Assembly: GCF_000512565.2 (NCBI RefSeq)
Contig: NC_089304.1
Coordinates: 1,178,001-1,242,000, forward strand
Length of the DNA stretch: 64,000 bases
Source: Kwoniella dejecticola CBS 10117
Taxonomy: Eukaryota > Basidiomycota > Tremellomycetes > Tremellales > Cryptococcaceae
Direction: 5' to 3'
The number at the start of each line of letters is the position of its first letter. Position 1 is the stretch's first letter. The position numbers and the translations under genes were made by a program. Shown here piece after piece: positions 24,092 through 36,657 of the stretch. The notes under the pieces are model-generated. The model was not told where the DNA came from. It ran no database searches and saw only the letters and a list, made by a program, of their open reading frames with translations.

Positions 24092-25250
24092 CTATTCTTC
24101 TCTTATCCTCTTACTGTCCTCTCCACCATTCACTCCATTCGCTCTTCCACCAGCCCCAGCAGAGCCAGAAGTCGCGCCAAGCTGCTCCTGCGCCTCTCTC
24201 CCGAAATTCAATCCATCCTTCACTATCCCCTCTACGAGCTCTTTCAACTTCTCATCTGGTTCTTCCCCCGTCTCGGCGCACGCACGCATGATCTTCTCGG
24301 CTTCGCGCATCATGTATTCGCTTTGCTCGGTTGTGAAATTTTCCAAAGCCATTTGATTTATCCCTTCACCCTCACCCTCACCCTCTCCTGTTTCACCCGC
24401 GCCTTGCTGGGAACGAGGTTGTTGGTCTGCTGGTAAGAGCGAGTAGAGGTAGGACGATATTTGCGGATGGTCTTCTTCTAATTGTTCTGCGGCCTATCGA
24501 GACATATCATGTGAAACGAATTGCAGTGGATAGGGCGAGGTAGTCAGTCGAATTGGCATTAGGCATTAACGGCTTGGAGATCGAGCCAAATGATGTGCAA
24601 ACTCAATTGGAACGGCAGATTGATTGACACCCAGTGCAAGGGGCAAGTTGTAGCTTGCACGTTGCTCGAACAGAGAATGAGAGGAAAAGAGGACAATTAC
24701 TCACGGTCAATCCATCTTCATTCTTCCAACTTACATCCGCACCGTGCTGAACCAAGAACCGAGCTGCCTCGAGAGTCTCAACCACGAACAAAGGTGTTTC
24801 GCCGTCGTCGTCGGGGATATTTATGTCACCCCCTTTGGAGAGGAGGTAGGTGAGTAGTTCGAGATGAGCATAGGAGGATGCTGCGTGCCTAGTCATAGTA
24901 TCATATATCAGCGTCCTTGCCCTCGTCTTGAGGAATCACAGTCTGTGAGGTATTTGCTGATATACACAACAGGATAGATGCCGTCATGGCATCCGTGCAA
25001 GCGGAAGGGCATGAGATGAATCCAGCTGAAGAAGACCGCGCCCGCTCACATGGGTGTGTACGAATTCGAGTCTTTATCGTTCGGTGACATCCCTTCGCTC
25101 TCGATCAGATACTGCGGAAATCGCAGAACGACATCAGTTCGTGAAGCAAGAATGTTATCGTAGGGAAGCCCAGCTTACTTGCACTCTCTCGATGTCACCA
25201 TCGCTTGAGGCGACCCATAAGTTCTTGTTGGATGAGGAAGCTTGTACCAT
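24092..25250 (-). CDS. Small ankyrin-repeat protein
   Basis: Four exons on the minus strand: 25250-25179, 25111-25050, 24888-24705, 24493-24092 (239 residues). Ankyrin repeats fill the first half, with NLWVASSDGDIERVQ, TPMHAASSYAHLELLTYLL, GDINIPDDDGETPLF and ARFLVQHGADVSWKNEDGLT. The second half is charged, with a Gly/Glu run and a predicted helical segment (residues about 150-200). The size and layout resemble small cytosolic fungal ankyrin proteins such as yeast YCR051W, whose role is not well defined, so only a protein-binding function can be inferred. The start ATG begins a good first ankyrin helix and lies 390 bp from the divergent RINT1-like gene. Confidence 0.88.
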
Positions 25251-25640
25251 GGTGCGAGGGGGATTTGGGAATACTGTTCTTCCTTTCTTTGGTGAGGTTA
25301 TGTGATAGCTTGGGCTGGGTCTTTGTACAATGTAAGGAGTCGTCAAGTCAGCTATTCTTTTAAATGGCGAAAAGGTAGCAATAGTTCCCATTCATGTAGC
25401 TGGTATGGTGGCGACCAACGTGAACCTCAGCCGGTAGATATGAAAATCATCGATAAGATAAGTGATGATGTCATCGTATTATTACCTGGTGCTTAGAGGG
25501 AGGGTGTGCTGGCGAAGACGATGGTGATGATGATGGTAATGACGGTAGTACAATACTACCTGTTCGTCTATGCTATCATATGGTACTACAACCTTCCCTC
25601 ATTGCGTTAGTGCCGTAGTGCTGCCTGATCTGTCGGCGAC
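25251..25640. other. Divergent promoter: ankyrin gene / RINT1-like gene
   Basis: No coding feature is seen. It is a short divergent promoter between two ATGs. Confidence 0.4.
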
Positions 25641-28600
25641 ATGTCGACCCAACTCATTTCACAGATACGCACAATCTCACAACCGCCTTCTGTCGCCCTC
25701 CAGACAGAACAAGTCAGATCCCACATAGATGCACAATTCGGAGATCTTGACTCCCTGCTCTATCCAGTCGCTGGACCTAGTAAGCGGCGAAAGCGGAACT
25801 TGGAAGAAGAGATACAGTATTGGGAAGAGAAAGAACTGAAAGCGTCTCAAGAGGTTAGCAGCCCCCATTACCACTTATACAACATCTCTTCTCACGCAAA
25901 CTCGCTTATAGCTGATGATTGTCGTATAAAGCTTGAAGAGACTAGCAAGACTCTGCCTCTGCAGATCGAGCAGACTCAGGAGAAATTACAAGCCCTCCTG
26001 AGCTCTGCACAGGATCTGTCGTTACAACGATACTCCATAGCGGATAAAATTGCAAATCTCGTATCTGAGATCTCCTCGCCGTTGCTCACTCCTGCGAATG
26101 ACGCGCCGAGTGACGCAAAGCAGGGAGAAAGTATTCTGGGTCAACTTGAAGTGCTGCAAGGTGAATTGAGCAGACTCGAAGCTGGACTACAATGGGCTCA
26201 AGTACTGGAACAGGTCATCATACTCAGGTCAGCTTATATCCCGTTGTATTGCCCCGGGTGTGTTAGCTGATTTGAAGAGAATATAGCGAAAAGGTCCTAG
26301 ATCCGAACTCGCATAGACCATCACCATTAGCCGCTCTGCCGCATTATCGTGAGCTTAACGATTTGATAGAAAGGCTGCAGAGCAGTCTACCGCCTGAGAT
26401 GGCTTTGATGCGCGTGGTCATCGAGGTCAGAGAGCGTACTTGGCAAGCATTGAAAGATCCCATGTCGGAGTGAGTCCTGTTCTGCGTGGATTCTTCTTAC
26501 CTCTACTTCGCCATAGGCTGATGGCTACCTCTTTAGGAATCTCCTCAAAGCCTGCGAGCCGCTAGGATGGCCGAAGAAAGTTACTTATGAGTCGGTATCG
26601 GCGGAAGATCGAAGGAGGTTTGAAAGTGCTTTCAAGGATTTACTGTATCTTCAAGCAGAGTGAGTTGACTCCCTTCAAGTCTACTCTAAGCATGCAGCTG
26701 AAGAGGTCGTGCGCGTTCAGAGGAGAAGATCTGCACGGAGAAGAGCGACCAGCTCATTGGTCTGCAGGTAAAGGTCTGTATCCTCTCCAAGCTATGATCA
26801 AACCTATAGAGTTGAGGTTCCAGTATCATTTCATGGGTAAGAAGGGCACAAATCGGGTAGACAAAGTGAGCTCTTGCGCAAACAGGACAGAACCAATGAC
26901 CTCAGCTGACCTTGCTTCCACTTGACACTCAAAACGTATAGCCGGAATGGGCTTTCGCGAATATACTGGATCAGATATACGAGCACCAATCTTTCCTTTC
27001 GTCCTACGCCCAACGACTCGCCTCTTCGGCAGGATACGAAGATATTGATGTGAAGTCTGAGTTCACTCTGCTGTCATTCCCGATACTCCTTTCTTTGCTC
27101 AGGAATCGGATTCCTCATCTGCTCGATCATCCAGCTTTGCTGGCTCACACGGTATATCAAACTGTCATTTTCGACGAAGCTATCAAAGAAGGCGGGTTCC
27201 AGCTGGACTCGACATCGTTGTTCGAAGACAGAGAGTCTGCACCCTGGGAAGGACTGAGCGGAGTGATTCTGAGGGAGAAAGACTGGTTCGAGAGGTGGTT
27301 ACAAGGTGAAAAGAAGTGTACGTTTAGCTGTGGTCCCCAACCAATCACCTCAGCTGGTACGGACACTGATGTAGTGCATTATAGTCGCCGACAATCAATT
27401 GAATGAGATTATCTCTTCTCCCGAAGCCTGGACGATAGGCGATGAAGTCAACGAGGATGAGGAAGGTCAGTCAAGCGGGCTGAGACCTACTATCAGCGGA
27501 AGGCAGGTCAAAGCTCTTGTAGAGCAGATCACAGGTATGTCATGCCGATCTCTGACCATAGACGATTTGAAATCTGATTGGACCACCTTATGTAGACCGC
27601 TACGCGCCTCTACCTGACTTAACGTATAAACTCCCCTTCTTACTGTCTGTACAATTACCAATCCTCCAAACATATCTGTCCCGTATTTCGGGATCGCTCG
27701 ACGCCTTCGAGACTCTGTCTTCGGCATTTGTACGAGCTGTACCCGGAGCACTTGCTGGTAATACACGAAGCGGAGTACATATTGACCAAGCCAAGTTGAC
27801 ATCTGGAAAGAATGGGTTGGAGAGATTGATGAAGGCTTGGCTGTCCTCAAAATGGGTTGAAGAGGGTATGCGTAAATGGACCGATGAGCTGGTATGTATG
27901 GCTTCTTTTAAGCGCGATCGGGCAAGTGACGCAGCTAATTCGCTTGCCTAGTTCCTCGTGGAGATCTCATCTGATTTAGCAGGATCTCAAGCTTTGAGAT
28001 ACAAACACGCTTCTGATCCACTCCTCCCGTCAGCATTCAAGGGCCCATCGACCGAGACAGACCCCTCAACATCGGTATTCGATATTCTGCTAGAGCGGTA
28101 TGATCATTTAAGCTCAAGAGCCGAAGAGATGATTGTTAAGCTTATCACGGTCGAGACGGAGAATGACCTGAAGCAGCATCTTACAAGGTAGGTCACGGTG
28201 TCGTCTGGCGAGTGCATTTGCACATACAAACAGCTAACACGTTCAATCCACTTTTCAGGAAATGGGATCGACCACCATCGGCTGAACCAACCAACCCTCC
28301 TTCGTACCTCTTATCGGCCCTGACGACCTATTCATCCCATCTATCTTCGATTTCAAGCACTCTACCTCCCCTGGTGCTTTCTAGGATATACAGGAAAGTC
28401 GTCGACCATATCTCGAATCATATACTCCAGAGAGGCGTCTATGCAGGATGGTCCAAATTCTCAGAATATGGAGGGAAAGATTTGGAGATGGAAATCAAAG
28501 AATGGAAAGAAGTTTCATCGTCTTCCATCTCCTCTTCGTCATCGTCAATCCCTGGTCCGGGTTTGGGCGGATTGAATTCGATACTGGCGATAAATATAGA

Positions 28601-28808
28601 TGTACCGTGGAAGAAACTTGAAAATATCTCGAGAGTACTGGCACTGCCTACGGGAGAAGCTAAAGATACGGTCACGTTCGCTCAGGCTATGGCATCTGCC
28701 TGGGCGGGAGAAGAGGTGTTGAAAGTCTTTAATGAGAGATTAGGGGTGAGGCTGGGCAAGGAGGAGTTGCAAGGTATTTTAAGGCGTAGAGTGGAATGTT
28801 GGCGATAG
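25641..28808 (+). CDS. RINT1/Tip20-family vesicle tethering protein
   Basis: Ten exons: 25641-25853, 25932-26227, 26287-26469, 26537-26659, 26721-26865, 26942-27317, 27385-27534, 27596-27891, 27952-28187, 28259-28808 (855 residues). The N-terminus is coiled coil (EEEIQYWEEKELKASQ onward). The middle has the RINT1/Tip20 signature PEWAFANILDQIYEHQSFL, followed by EKKFADNQLNEIISSPEAW. The C-terminal helix bundle ends in AWAGEEVLKVFNERLGVRL. By family knowledge this is a subunit of the Dsl1/NRZ complex, which tethers Golgi-derived COPI vesicles at the ER and works with ER SNAREs. The first intron (25854-25931) has a weak GTTAGC donor and an AAG acceptor and its length is a multiple of three, so retention would add 26 residues without a frameshift. 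The acceptor at 26720 is also inferred from frame. Confidence 0.88.
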
Positions 28809-29239
28809 AGCTGGACATGTATGTCATTGCAGCCCTCACTGATCAGGCTATGATTGTCGCCTCTTGCTGGGACCTTCCTAAGTATATGTATCGGCATAGC
28901 TATGCATCGAGCATGACTCTTTGCACATCATTCCAGAATTGCAGTGACAGCCCCGGACACGCTTCGATCACGTGATACGAGATCTACCTCTCTTCCTCCA
29001 CTTGAGTAGTACGCAACAGACAAGCTTAAACGGTGACCATCAACTTGACTTCAACCTGTCTATTGATCTGACCTTGCCCTCATCGACTATCTGCCCGCTC
29101 GAGTGCTTGCTTTCGCCGAGGTGTCACAGCTGAGCCCACCTGCAGGACGTGCGAGACTTCGCCTCTCCACTCGAAAGGTCTTAGAGCTGGTCGTCGTCCT
29201 CACCATCAATGCTTCTAACTTATCCCGGCAGCTGACAAC
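28809..29239. other. Intergenic region upstream of the chromodomain gene
   Basis: Tandem spacer of 431 bp with no coding feature; presumed 3' UTR of the RINT1-like gene and promoter of the next. Confidence 0.4.
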
Positions 29240-32200
29240 ATGTCATCGATGCTGGCTTTCCTCGCTTCACCTTCGGGCGCACCAGACTCTCCACCTCCCG
29301 ATTCCACTGCTATTATGTCGGATACTGTGAGGGGTATGAAAAGAATGCCCCCTCCCACTATGTCTACCGTGCACCTTGACGCTGGGTCCAACGGTCAATT
29401 ATATACACCGACTTCTTCTGTTTCCCAGGATAGAAATACGAGTATAAGTGCCGCTACATCAATATCGGGGCCGTCTTCACACAGTCACTCGGAGTTGCGA
29501 CACGATCTCCCATCACCTATCGCCAGCTCAAGCACCCATCCACCGACATCGTCATCAACGCCGAGTAGAAGGGATCATCGATATACCTCTTCCACACCCC
29601 AGCCTCAGCCTGCTCCATCAACCACGCAAGACCTCTTCAAAATCACGCAACTCCTCTTATCCCTTGACTCTAGTACGCGGATATCTATCAGATCAAATGA
29701 AGATAAGCTCGAGAAGCTGGAAGATGCATTGGGTAACAGATTGAGAGGATTTGGCGATGTGCTGGAAAGCGTGAAAGGCTTATTGGAGGACGAGAGGTCT
29801 TCAAGAGAGGATATGAGGGTTTTGATGGAGAATCTGAGTGGACGGGTGGAGAATATCGAGAGGATCTGCAGATCGATAAGCAGAAGTCAGAGTGCGCTGT
29901 CTTGCCCTATAACAGCAAATAACGTCGACCGCGAGAGAGGAAGAAGCGATACTGGAGAAGGAAGATCGGAATCTCAATCAAATCTTGAGATGCACGGAAC
30001 AAGTGATACTCGAGCAGATGGAGAAAGGAGTGGACTGAGCTTCATAGCGTGCAATCAATATGATACGTCACAAATGGACAGATATCCTTCGGTCGATGAT
30101 GCTTTCACGGGCGACCACCAAGGTCAAGCGGCCGAGAATGGCGAAGAAGGGCTGTTCATGGATATTGATGGCGATAATGGATTTCAACCTGCAGATATGG
30201 ATGTCGGTATCGGTATAAACCCTCAGGAGGTTATGCGATCTCCCTCCCATTCGATGTCCACTACCGTCCAGCCCCCCACTCAGATCAATGGAATCTTGAT
30301 GGACGAGGCGGACCAAACAGCAAAGGACCAGGGCATGTCATCTCAGGTCGCTGCTGTCATCTCCAAGGAGATCAGGCCTACTGATCAAGGGTGAGACAAT
30401 TGCGCATCCACTTTGTCGACTCGTTTGTACTGCCACTGATGTCTATGTTTGTTTCAGAGTAACACTTCTTGCAGACGACCTGAGCGAGACCCCTTCACAA
30501 CCTCAAGCACCTATTTATCAAACACGATTGCGGAGAAAGTCAACTCAACCCCAGCGTCCCCAAACCGCTTCTCCAGATCTCTCGCATGCCTCTTCCTCGA
30601 CTGCCGTTCAACAGGATGAAGACGATAATAGATCAACCTCGAAACCTCCTCCTAGATTGCCTTTCCCTTCTCGGGTAGCCGAGGAGCTCGCAACAAGATC
30701 GGCAACAATACCCCCCACTCAACCTAAGAAAAGGGGACGACCGAGACTCAGCCAGCCTAAGCTCGCACAATCGCTTCCTCAGGTTCAACCGATACTTGTC
30801 AATTCCGGATCATCCGCCGGATCGGCTCATGCAGCACTGCCTTCGGAAGATGACGAGGACGACTACGTCAAGACGAAAGGGAAAAGACGAAGGAAGAGCA
30901 ATGCCAAATCCAAAGCGAAGAACGAAAACAAACCTAGCTCGAAAAGGAAGTCCGATACTAGCAATCTCACAAAAGCTGGTACGGCGAGAATCAGGAAATT
31001 CAAAGGTCAAGTCAGACTAGCGATAAAATGCCTTGCACCTTCCGGAGGGGAAAGGATCTCTGAAGCGAGTTGGCCGGATAAAGGGCCTAACACGGCTAAA
31101 GGGCGTCTGGAGGAGATCGTATGCGACGCTTGTAAGGGAAGATGTCATTGGAGCTGCGCGGGAATACCGGAAGACAAAGATATGTCTGATGAGACGTGGG
31201 TCTGCCCTGATTGTACTTATAGGATCGACGTTGAAGGTGAGTCGAGCCTGTTCTTTGGCCCGTGTACCACATGAGGGATCTGCCTGATACTGTCTCCCGA
31301 GCAGAAATTCCGAGGGTCTTGATCGATTGCACACAGCAGATGAGATGTATCCGATACAACTGTATCCTGCGGTACGTCCTCTGTGCGATGGTCATGATAT
31401 CCCATACATGTGCCCAGTCATCGATCCCAGTGCTGAACCCCCCGCAAATTCAGGGAGAAGCGGGCCATCGAGCATGAAGAAGGTGAAGAAGAGCGATACT
31501 TCGTAGAAAAGGTCGTCGGCAGGAAAGCAATTGCTCGGGATCCTGAATCGCAGAAGCGAATCTTCGTCTACTTGGTCAAATGGGATGGCTACGAATTGTA
31601 CGACTGTACTTGGTAAGCTCAAATGCTCAATGCTGGCAAAGAGGAAAGAAATAAGGCTGATCCAGGTCATTAACGACAGGGAACCGCCTGCCAATCTCGA
31701 GCACCACATTGATAAATTTTTAGCTGACTTCGATAAGGCCGCAAGGCGGACCAAGAGTGACTTGAAGATGCGAGTCTGTATCCTGCCTGAAGCTAGAAAA
31801 TTCTGGGATGAGGTGACTGGCCAGCCGTTATCTGCGGATGTTGAAGAAGGAGAAGGATCCTCGGCAGGTGATGGTGATGGCGGAAATATCGGAGAGGTCG
31901 ATGACTCAGAGAACACAACGACGACGCAAGAGAGTCCCGAGAAGGCGAATGCCTTGATTCTTCCCAACGAAGTCATTGGGCAGCAGATCAACCATGAGAC
32001 CATCAAGAATACCACTGTACGTGATGCCACAAACGCGAATGCGAACGGAGAAGCAAACGGAAGTGGTTCAGCTGGACAGGCAGCGCTATCGCTTTCGATC
32101 GAGCAGACAGGAAAGGGTAGAACGGTCGAGCAGGAACATGTAGGAGATCCTGAAGATGAAGACTATGATGAGCTGGATGATGACCAAGCGGGTGACAATC

Positions 32201-32421
32201 CGGTTGCGGTCGAAGGAGGAGAATCTGCTGGAGGAACAGGACAGGAAAAGAATAACAACGATCAAAATGTACGGCAAGGAGGTAATACCGCTGGAACGCT
32301 GGATGTGAACGAGCAGGAAGGAGAGGAAGAAATGGTAGATGAGCTTCAAGATACGCCTGAAGTCGCTGACGGGGAGCAAGATAATCAAAAAAGAAGTTTC
32401 TTTGGGCTAAGCTTGTTTTAG
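29240..32421 (+). CDS. PHD-like and chromodomain chromatin reader
   Basis: Five exons: 29240-30390, 30458-31236, 31305-31371, 31454-31612, 31680-32421 (965 residues). The N-terminal ~370 residues are Ser/Pro-rich with a heptad-like helical segment (about 140-210). A basic K/R-rich region follows (about 450-560). A PHD-like zinc finger lies at about 603-640 (VCDACKGRCHWSC and WVCPDC), but the expected first Cys pair is not visible. A chromodomain follows (about 675-730) with ERYFVEKVVGRK, YLVKWDGY and TWEPPANLEHHI; the TWEPPANL motif is completed exactly across the last splice junction. The C-terminus is acidic. Chromodomains bind methylated histone H3 tails, so a heterochromatin or Polycomb-type role is inferred. 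Cryptococcus Ccc1 is one known fungal chromodomain/coiled-coil protein, but I cannot claim orthology. Confidence 0.85.
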
Positions 32422-32867
32422 CTCAAGATGGAAGAACATTGTACGAAAGAAGTCGGTTGTATATACTATATAAAATCTACGATGTATCATGAAGTTTACG
32501 AGGCCTTCAGTGTGTATCGATTACATGCAATCTATGCCCTGCAGTTGAGATAGATGGCCGAACAAGACGAGCGACCTGATGTGAGACGTGAACCCGGAAA
32601 TGACAATGCATAATATCGAACAAAGCATGCTGAGTTATTACTACAAAAGTGTCGTGTGGCACAGAACCTTCCATGATCAGGGAGATCCACTTGGCTTCTG
32701 AATACTATACAGTAATACAATATTCACACGTTCATACAGTCCTACGGTCCAGATGACGGAGAATAGATGATAACCCCACACCTGCTTCAACCTGTCTTTG
32801 ACGGATCCTCCTGATACTGCTTTGATCGCACAAGACGAGATTGTCTAGCAGATCGAGCCTCTATGAG
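32422..32867. other. Convergent 3' spacer
   Basis: Convergent spacer between the chromodomain gene and the kinase gene. No feature is seen. Confidence 0.5.
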
Positions 32868-35328
32868 CTAACATCCTCTCAACCACGGATGTCTCTCCAC
32901 TTCATGTATCGTAGCCCGTCTCCTTGGGTCCGTGTGTAAACACCTGACCAACAGATCGTACGCTCCAGGCGGAATATGTCGTTTGATCTTGATCCTCCCA
33001 TCTGCAGCCCACGTCGTGTTGGGGAATGGCGATTCCCCAGAAAGGATAATACCCAGTATGATCCCGATCGACCATATATCAGCTGGAGCAGCATGATAAT
33101 GTCTTCCATTGAGTACTTCCGCAGAAGCATACGACATCGTTCCTCGGAAATGGTCGTACAGAATCGGAGGTGCATTTGGATCTTCGATGACGGCTGATCC
33201 GAAATCGATGATCTTGACCTATATGAAAATCACAATGAAGTCGGGTCAGCATACTGGCTTTGCAATGAAAAGGTCCGGTCTGGTCTCACTCACACAAAGG
33301 TTTCTATCAATGACGATATTTTCATCTTTCAAATCCCTGTGATATATACCCCTTCGATGCAAGTACCCTACACCGTCAACGATCTGCCTGAAGATAATCC
33401 GCGCTTGATCTTCCGTGAATCGCTGGTGTTCGACACATTCAAAGAGATCGTACGATGCTCTTCGAGCCATATTTGGTCTTCCTCCAGCCTTGGCGTTCTC
33501 GTCGTTCAGCGGACTAAGCTTTGACCAGTCGACCGAGTGGACAGGGGAGAACAGTAAAGCCGATCCGGGCGTTTGAGGCGGGTTGATAATCGGCACAGAG
33601 ATCGGTATTGACAGAGCGGGTGTCGTACTTGGTAAGGGATTTTGCAGGACATCGGGAGCTTCGAGAGTGTGGCCTGGTTCCCAAGGATCACCGTGGAGCT
33701 CTTGTACCTATCATTACACATCAAACCTGTCAACGGACCTCCAGATTGGTACATATGGATATGAAGAGAGGACGGGATCCAGAGATTTGGCGCGCAGTAC
33801 TCACAAGATAGAAGAACTCGTTATCCTCGTACAATTCTTTGAACCCGATAATACTCGGATGACGCACCCTGCTCAAAACGAAGCTCTCGACGGGTTCGCC
33901 TTCGAGCATTGCATAGTCGCACTCCTGAATCCGGTCTTTGAAGATGAACTTAACAGCGACTTCTACACCGCCGACATTCTTGTAGCCTGTCTGAATGGCT
34001 GAACAGACAAAACCGAACCCGCCAGAGCCCAGCTCATCTCGGATAACGTATCGCCTTGCGAAAGCTGGACAGAGTCTTCGACCGGCGAGGTAATGAGCTG
34101 CCACTTCGGATTTGGGCAGTTCGATGGGCGGAGGCGTGATTGACGGTGTAGGGCATTGAGAAACTGGTGCAGAAGGGTATAAGACTGGATGTAGGTGTAA
34201 GGCGTTCGTTGGAGTTGGAGCCGGTTCGAGCTCAGGGAGGAGGACGCTCTCGTTGATGTATGGTGGTGTAAATAGCTGATTATTGAGCTGAAGAGGCCTA
34301 GGCGCGTTGAGCTGATAGTGAGAAGAGAAGACATCGTGGTATCCGCCCTGAGAATGAGGGTGAGCATGAGGCGGGATCGGAAACAGGTATTCTGCACTGC
34401 CAGGGATGGGAGAAGGGGCGGACAGAGGGGAGATAGCGGGCCCTGAGAGAGGTGAAGGAGGCTCAAAGGAAGGTTGAACATCAGCCTTGACGTTGAGATT
34501 GAGATTGAGATTCAGATTGAGCCGCTCGCTCCATGACGGTTGTCTAGCTGGTGGCAGTCTGAGCAAAGGGTGTCTAGGTGGCGAACCAAGTTGGAAGGTG
34601 GCTTTGGGCTTGGAGCTGGGCTTGATTTTGCCCACGAAAGAGGAAGCATCGATCGTGCTGGGGGAGTCGAAGGTGCCTTCCTTCGCGTTTTTCTCATCGT
34701 TAGAAGCTGAGAAGGTATTTGAGCTGGAGAACAAGTCTGTGATCGGACTAGATAATTGATCGATGATTTGCACTTCATCTTCGATCTCATCCTCATAGTC
34801 AATCTCGTCATCCTCGATCAGAGCCTCATTGATCAGGTCGGAAAGGGGAAGAGCATTGGGCGTCGTTATATCTTGGTCAGGCTCGGATCCTGCGCTATAG
34901 AGCAGCCGGTTGTACGTATTCTGAGTATGAGCATTTTGTTGAGGAGTAGCGAAAGAGAGACCGTCGAACAGGTGAGTCAACTTCCGAGTAGGCGATAGGT
35001 GCGGTAGCTGCTGGGGAGGGAAAGGAAACTCCATAGCTTCGATACCGAAGGGTCCTATATGAGTCTGGACTTGGTTTGTATTAAGACCTTGAGTGTGGGA
35101 TAGGGGGTTCTTGTTCATATGCGGGGGTGTTGCCGAGAGACTTGTAGGAGATAAAGTGATATTTGAAGCAAAAGTTGGTGATGTGGGAGAAGCAGGTCGG
35201 GAGGAATAAGAATATGGAGGAAGAGCTTTCGAAGTTCTTCGTAGAGGAGGCGGGAGTGAGTTGGGGTAGAAGACTGCTTGACCTATCGAAGGCGAAGACT
35301 TTCGCTTTTGTTCCCTTATAGGCGACAT
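32868..35328 (-). CDS. Ser/Thr protein kinase with long disordered N-terminus
   Basis: Three exons on the minus strand: 35328-33805, 33707-33294, 33218-32868 (762 residues from the chosen ATG). The frame is open to an upstream ATG at 35493, which would add 55 residues; I prefer the shorter start because the added part is not protein-like. The first ~420 residues are Ser/Pro/Asn-rich with an acidic cluster. The kinase domain fills about 424-755: ELGSGGFGFV glycine loop, VAVKFIFK lysine, HRDLKDEN catalytic loop, IIDFG, DIWSIGIILG, and a C-lobe ending in HPWL. A long insert lies between the hinge (FFYLVQELHG) and the helix containing DLFECVEHQRF. The HRDLKDEN variant and the hinge recall PAS-kinase-like and related CAMK kinases, but no PAS domain is visible, so the subfamily is uncertain. 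All catalytic residues are present. Confidence 0.85.
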
Positions 35329-36657
35329 CCTGGTTCGATACCTTTCGCCAGCGTCAAGCTGAGATGGTCCACAACAAGGGGAGCTGAGGGTTGATATCGA
35401 GAGCGTGTTGAAGCAGGGGATCACCGGATCAGAAGTTACTTGACTGGAAGTTATATATCCCTTCGAACGAAATCGAATGTGCAGCGATTCCAAGGTAATG
35501 TGCTTGATTATAGGCCAAGGCTAGGATCAGGCACTGAGCGAGACATTCAAGATGAATGCCACCTACTCCGTCTGATGTGACAAGCCGAAGGTTCGGTATT
35601 GATAACAGGACAAGATGTAAGACCTAATACGAGCTTTCGGTTGTCTGAGTTGTGCCTACCTCAGGATCTCTGTCGGACAGCAGATATAGCTATAGCTAGA
35701 TCCGGCAGATGATCGTTTGGTACGGTGACTGAAGATCTAGGGAGCGGAGTATCGTAGGGTCGAGTTTACAGATACAACGTTCGGCTTGACTTTGTTCTAG
35801 CTGCGGCGATTGTTGTACTGAATTGATTGTCAAAGTTTGTTGAACTTTCGAATTTCACGTGGGCTGAAATAGACACCCGTAACCTAATTATCGTGAATGA
35901 GGAGATGACAAGAAGCAGTATAGGTGATCGATGCGCACTTGTTGCTCCATGGATTGAGGGCGAGTCTAGGAGATTGGGCAACGTTCGTTTGTGGATAACG
36001 TTCGCTTCAGCTTAAAGATGCGAGAGTGATACAAGACCGCAGCTCCAGTATATATACATATCATTAGATTTGGGCTCACAAAGAGTGAATGGGATATGTC
36101 AGCTAGTCGAACCATATTAGCTGGTCCCGTTTGAGGTGGTCTCAGGTATGTTATTAGTAGTAAGGAGTACGAAGGAGTTAGCTAAGTCGATCAGGACCGA
36201 GGTCGGACGGTTCCCTGTAAATGACTCAGGATGTAACGTGAGGGTCAGGCAACTGCAAACCGCCATCAGCAGCTTAAGCGAAACCTCGATACTCAAACCC
36301 AGTATTGGGAGATCCTTTACTACAAAATGTCTACTGGAAATAGAATTCTAATATCCAACAGAGCGCCCCTCAGATGACGTCGTTTGCTTGATCTGTCTTG
36401 ACTCATTTGTGTTCTTCGCTTGGATGGCAGAACGATCGAACGGCAAAAACTCAAGTAATACAACTTCTCATTTACAAAGGCGGATCGGTCGGTGTCCGGA
36501 CAGGGTCAAGCCAAGGTAAGCCAAGTCTCTGGTCTTGTTTTTTTGAGACATCCAAAAGCACAATAGACTTCCTGAAGCATATCCAAAGAGTTTTACTCTG
36601 GTAGTCGATCGTATTATCTGGGCGATCATTTCGCGAACTGGGCTGAGACATGCATCA
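35329..36657. other. Long spacer upstream of the kinase gene
   Basis: No gene is supported. Scattered ORFs of about 60-70 codons on both strands lack domains and splice continuity. This is the start of a 2.6-kb gene-poor interval. Confidence 0.45.

Noticed and set aside
36136..36351. Plus-strand ORF of 71 codons in the gene-poor spacer
   Set aside because: No domain, no splice partners, and length within chance expectation.
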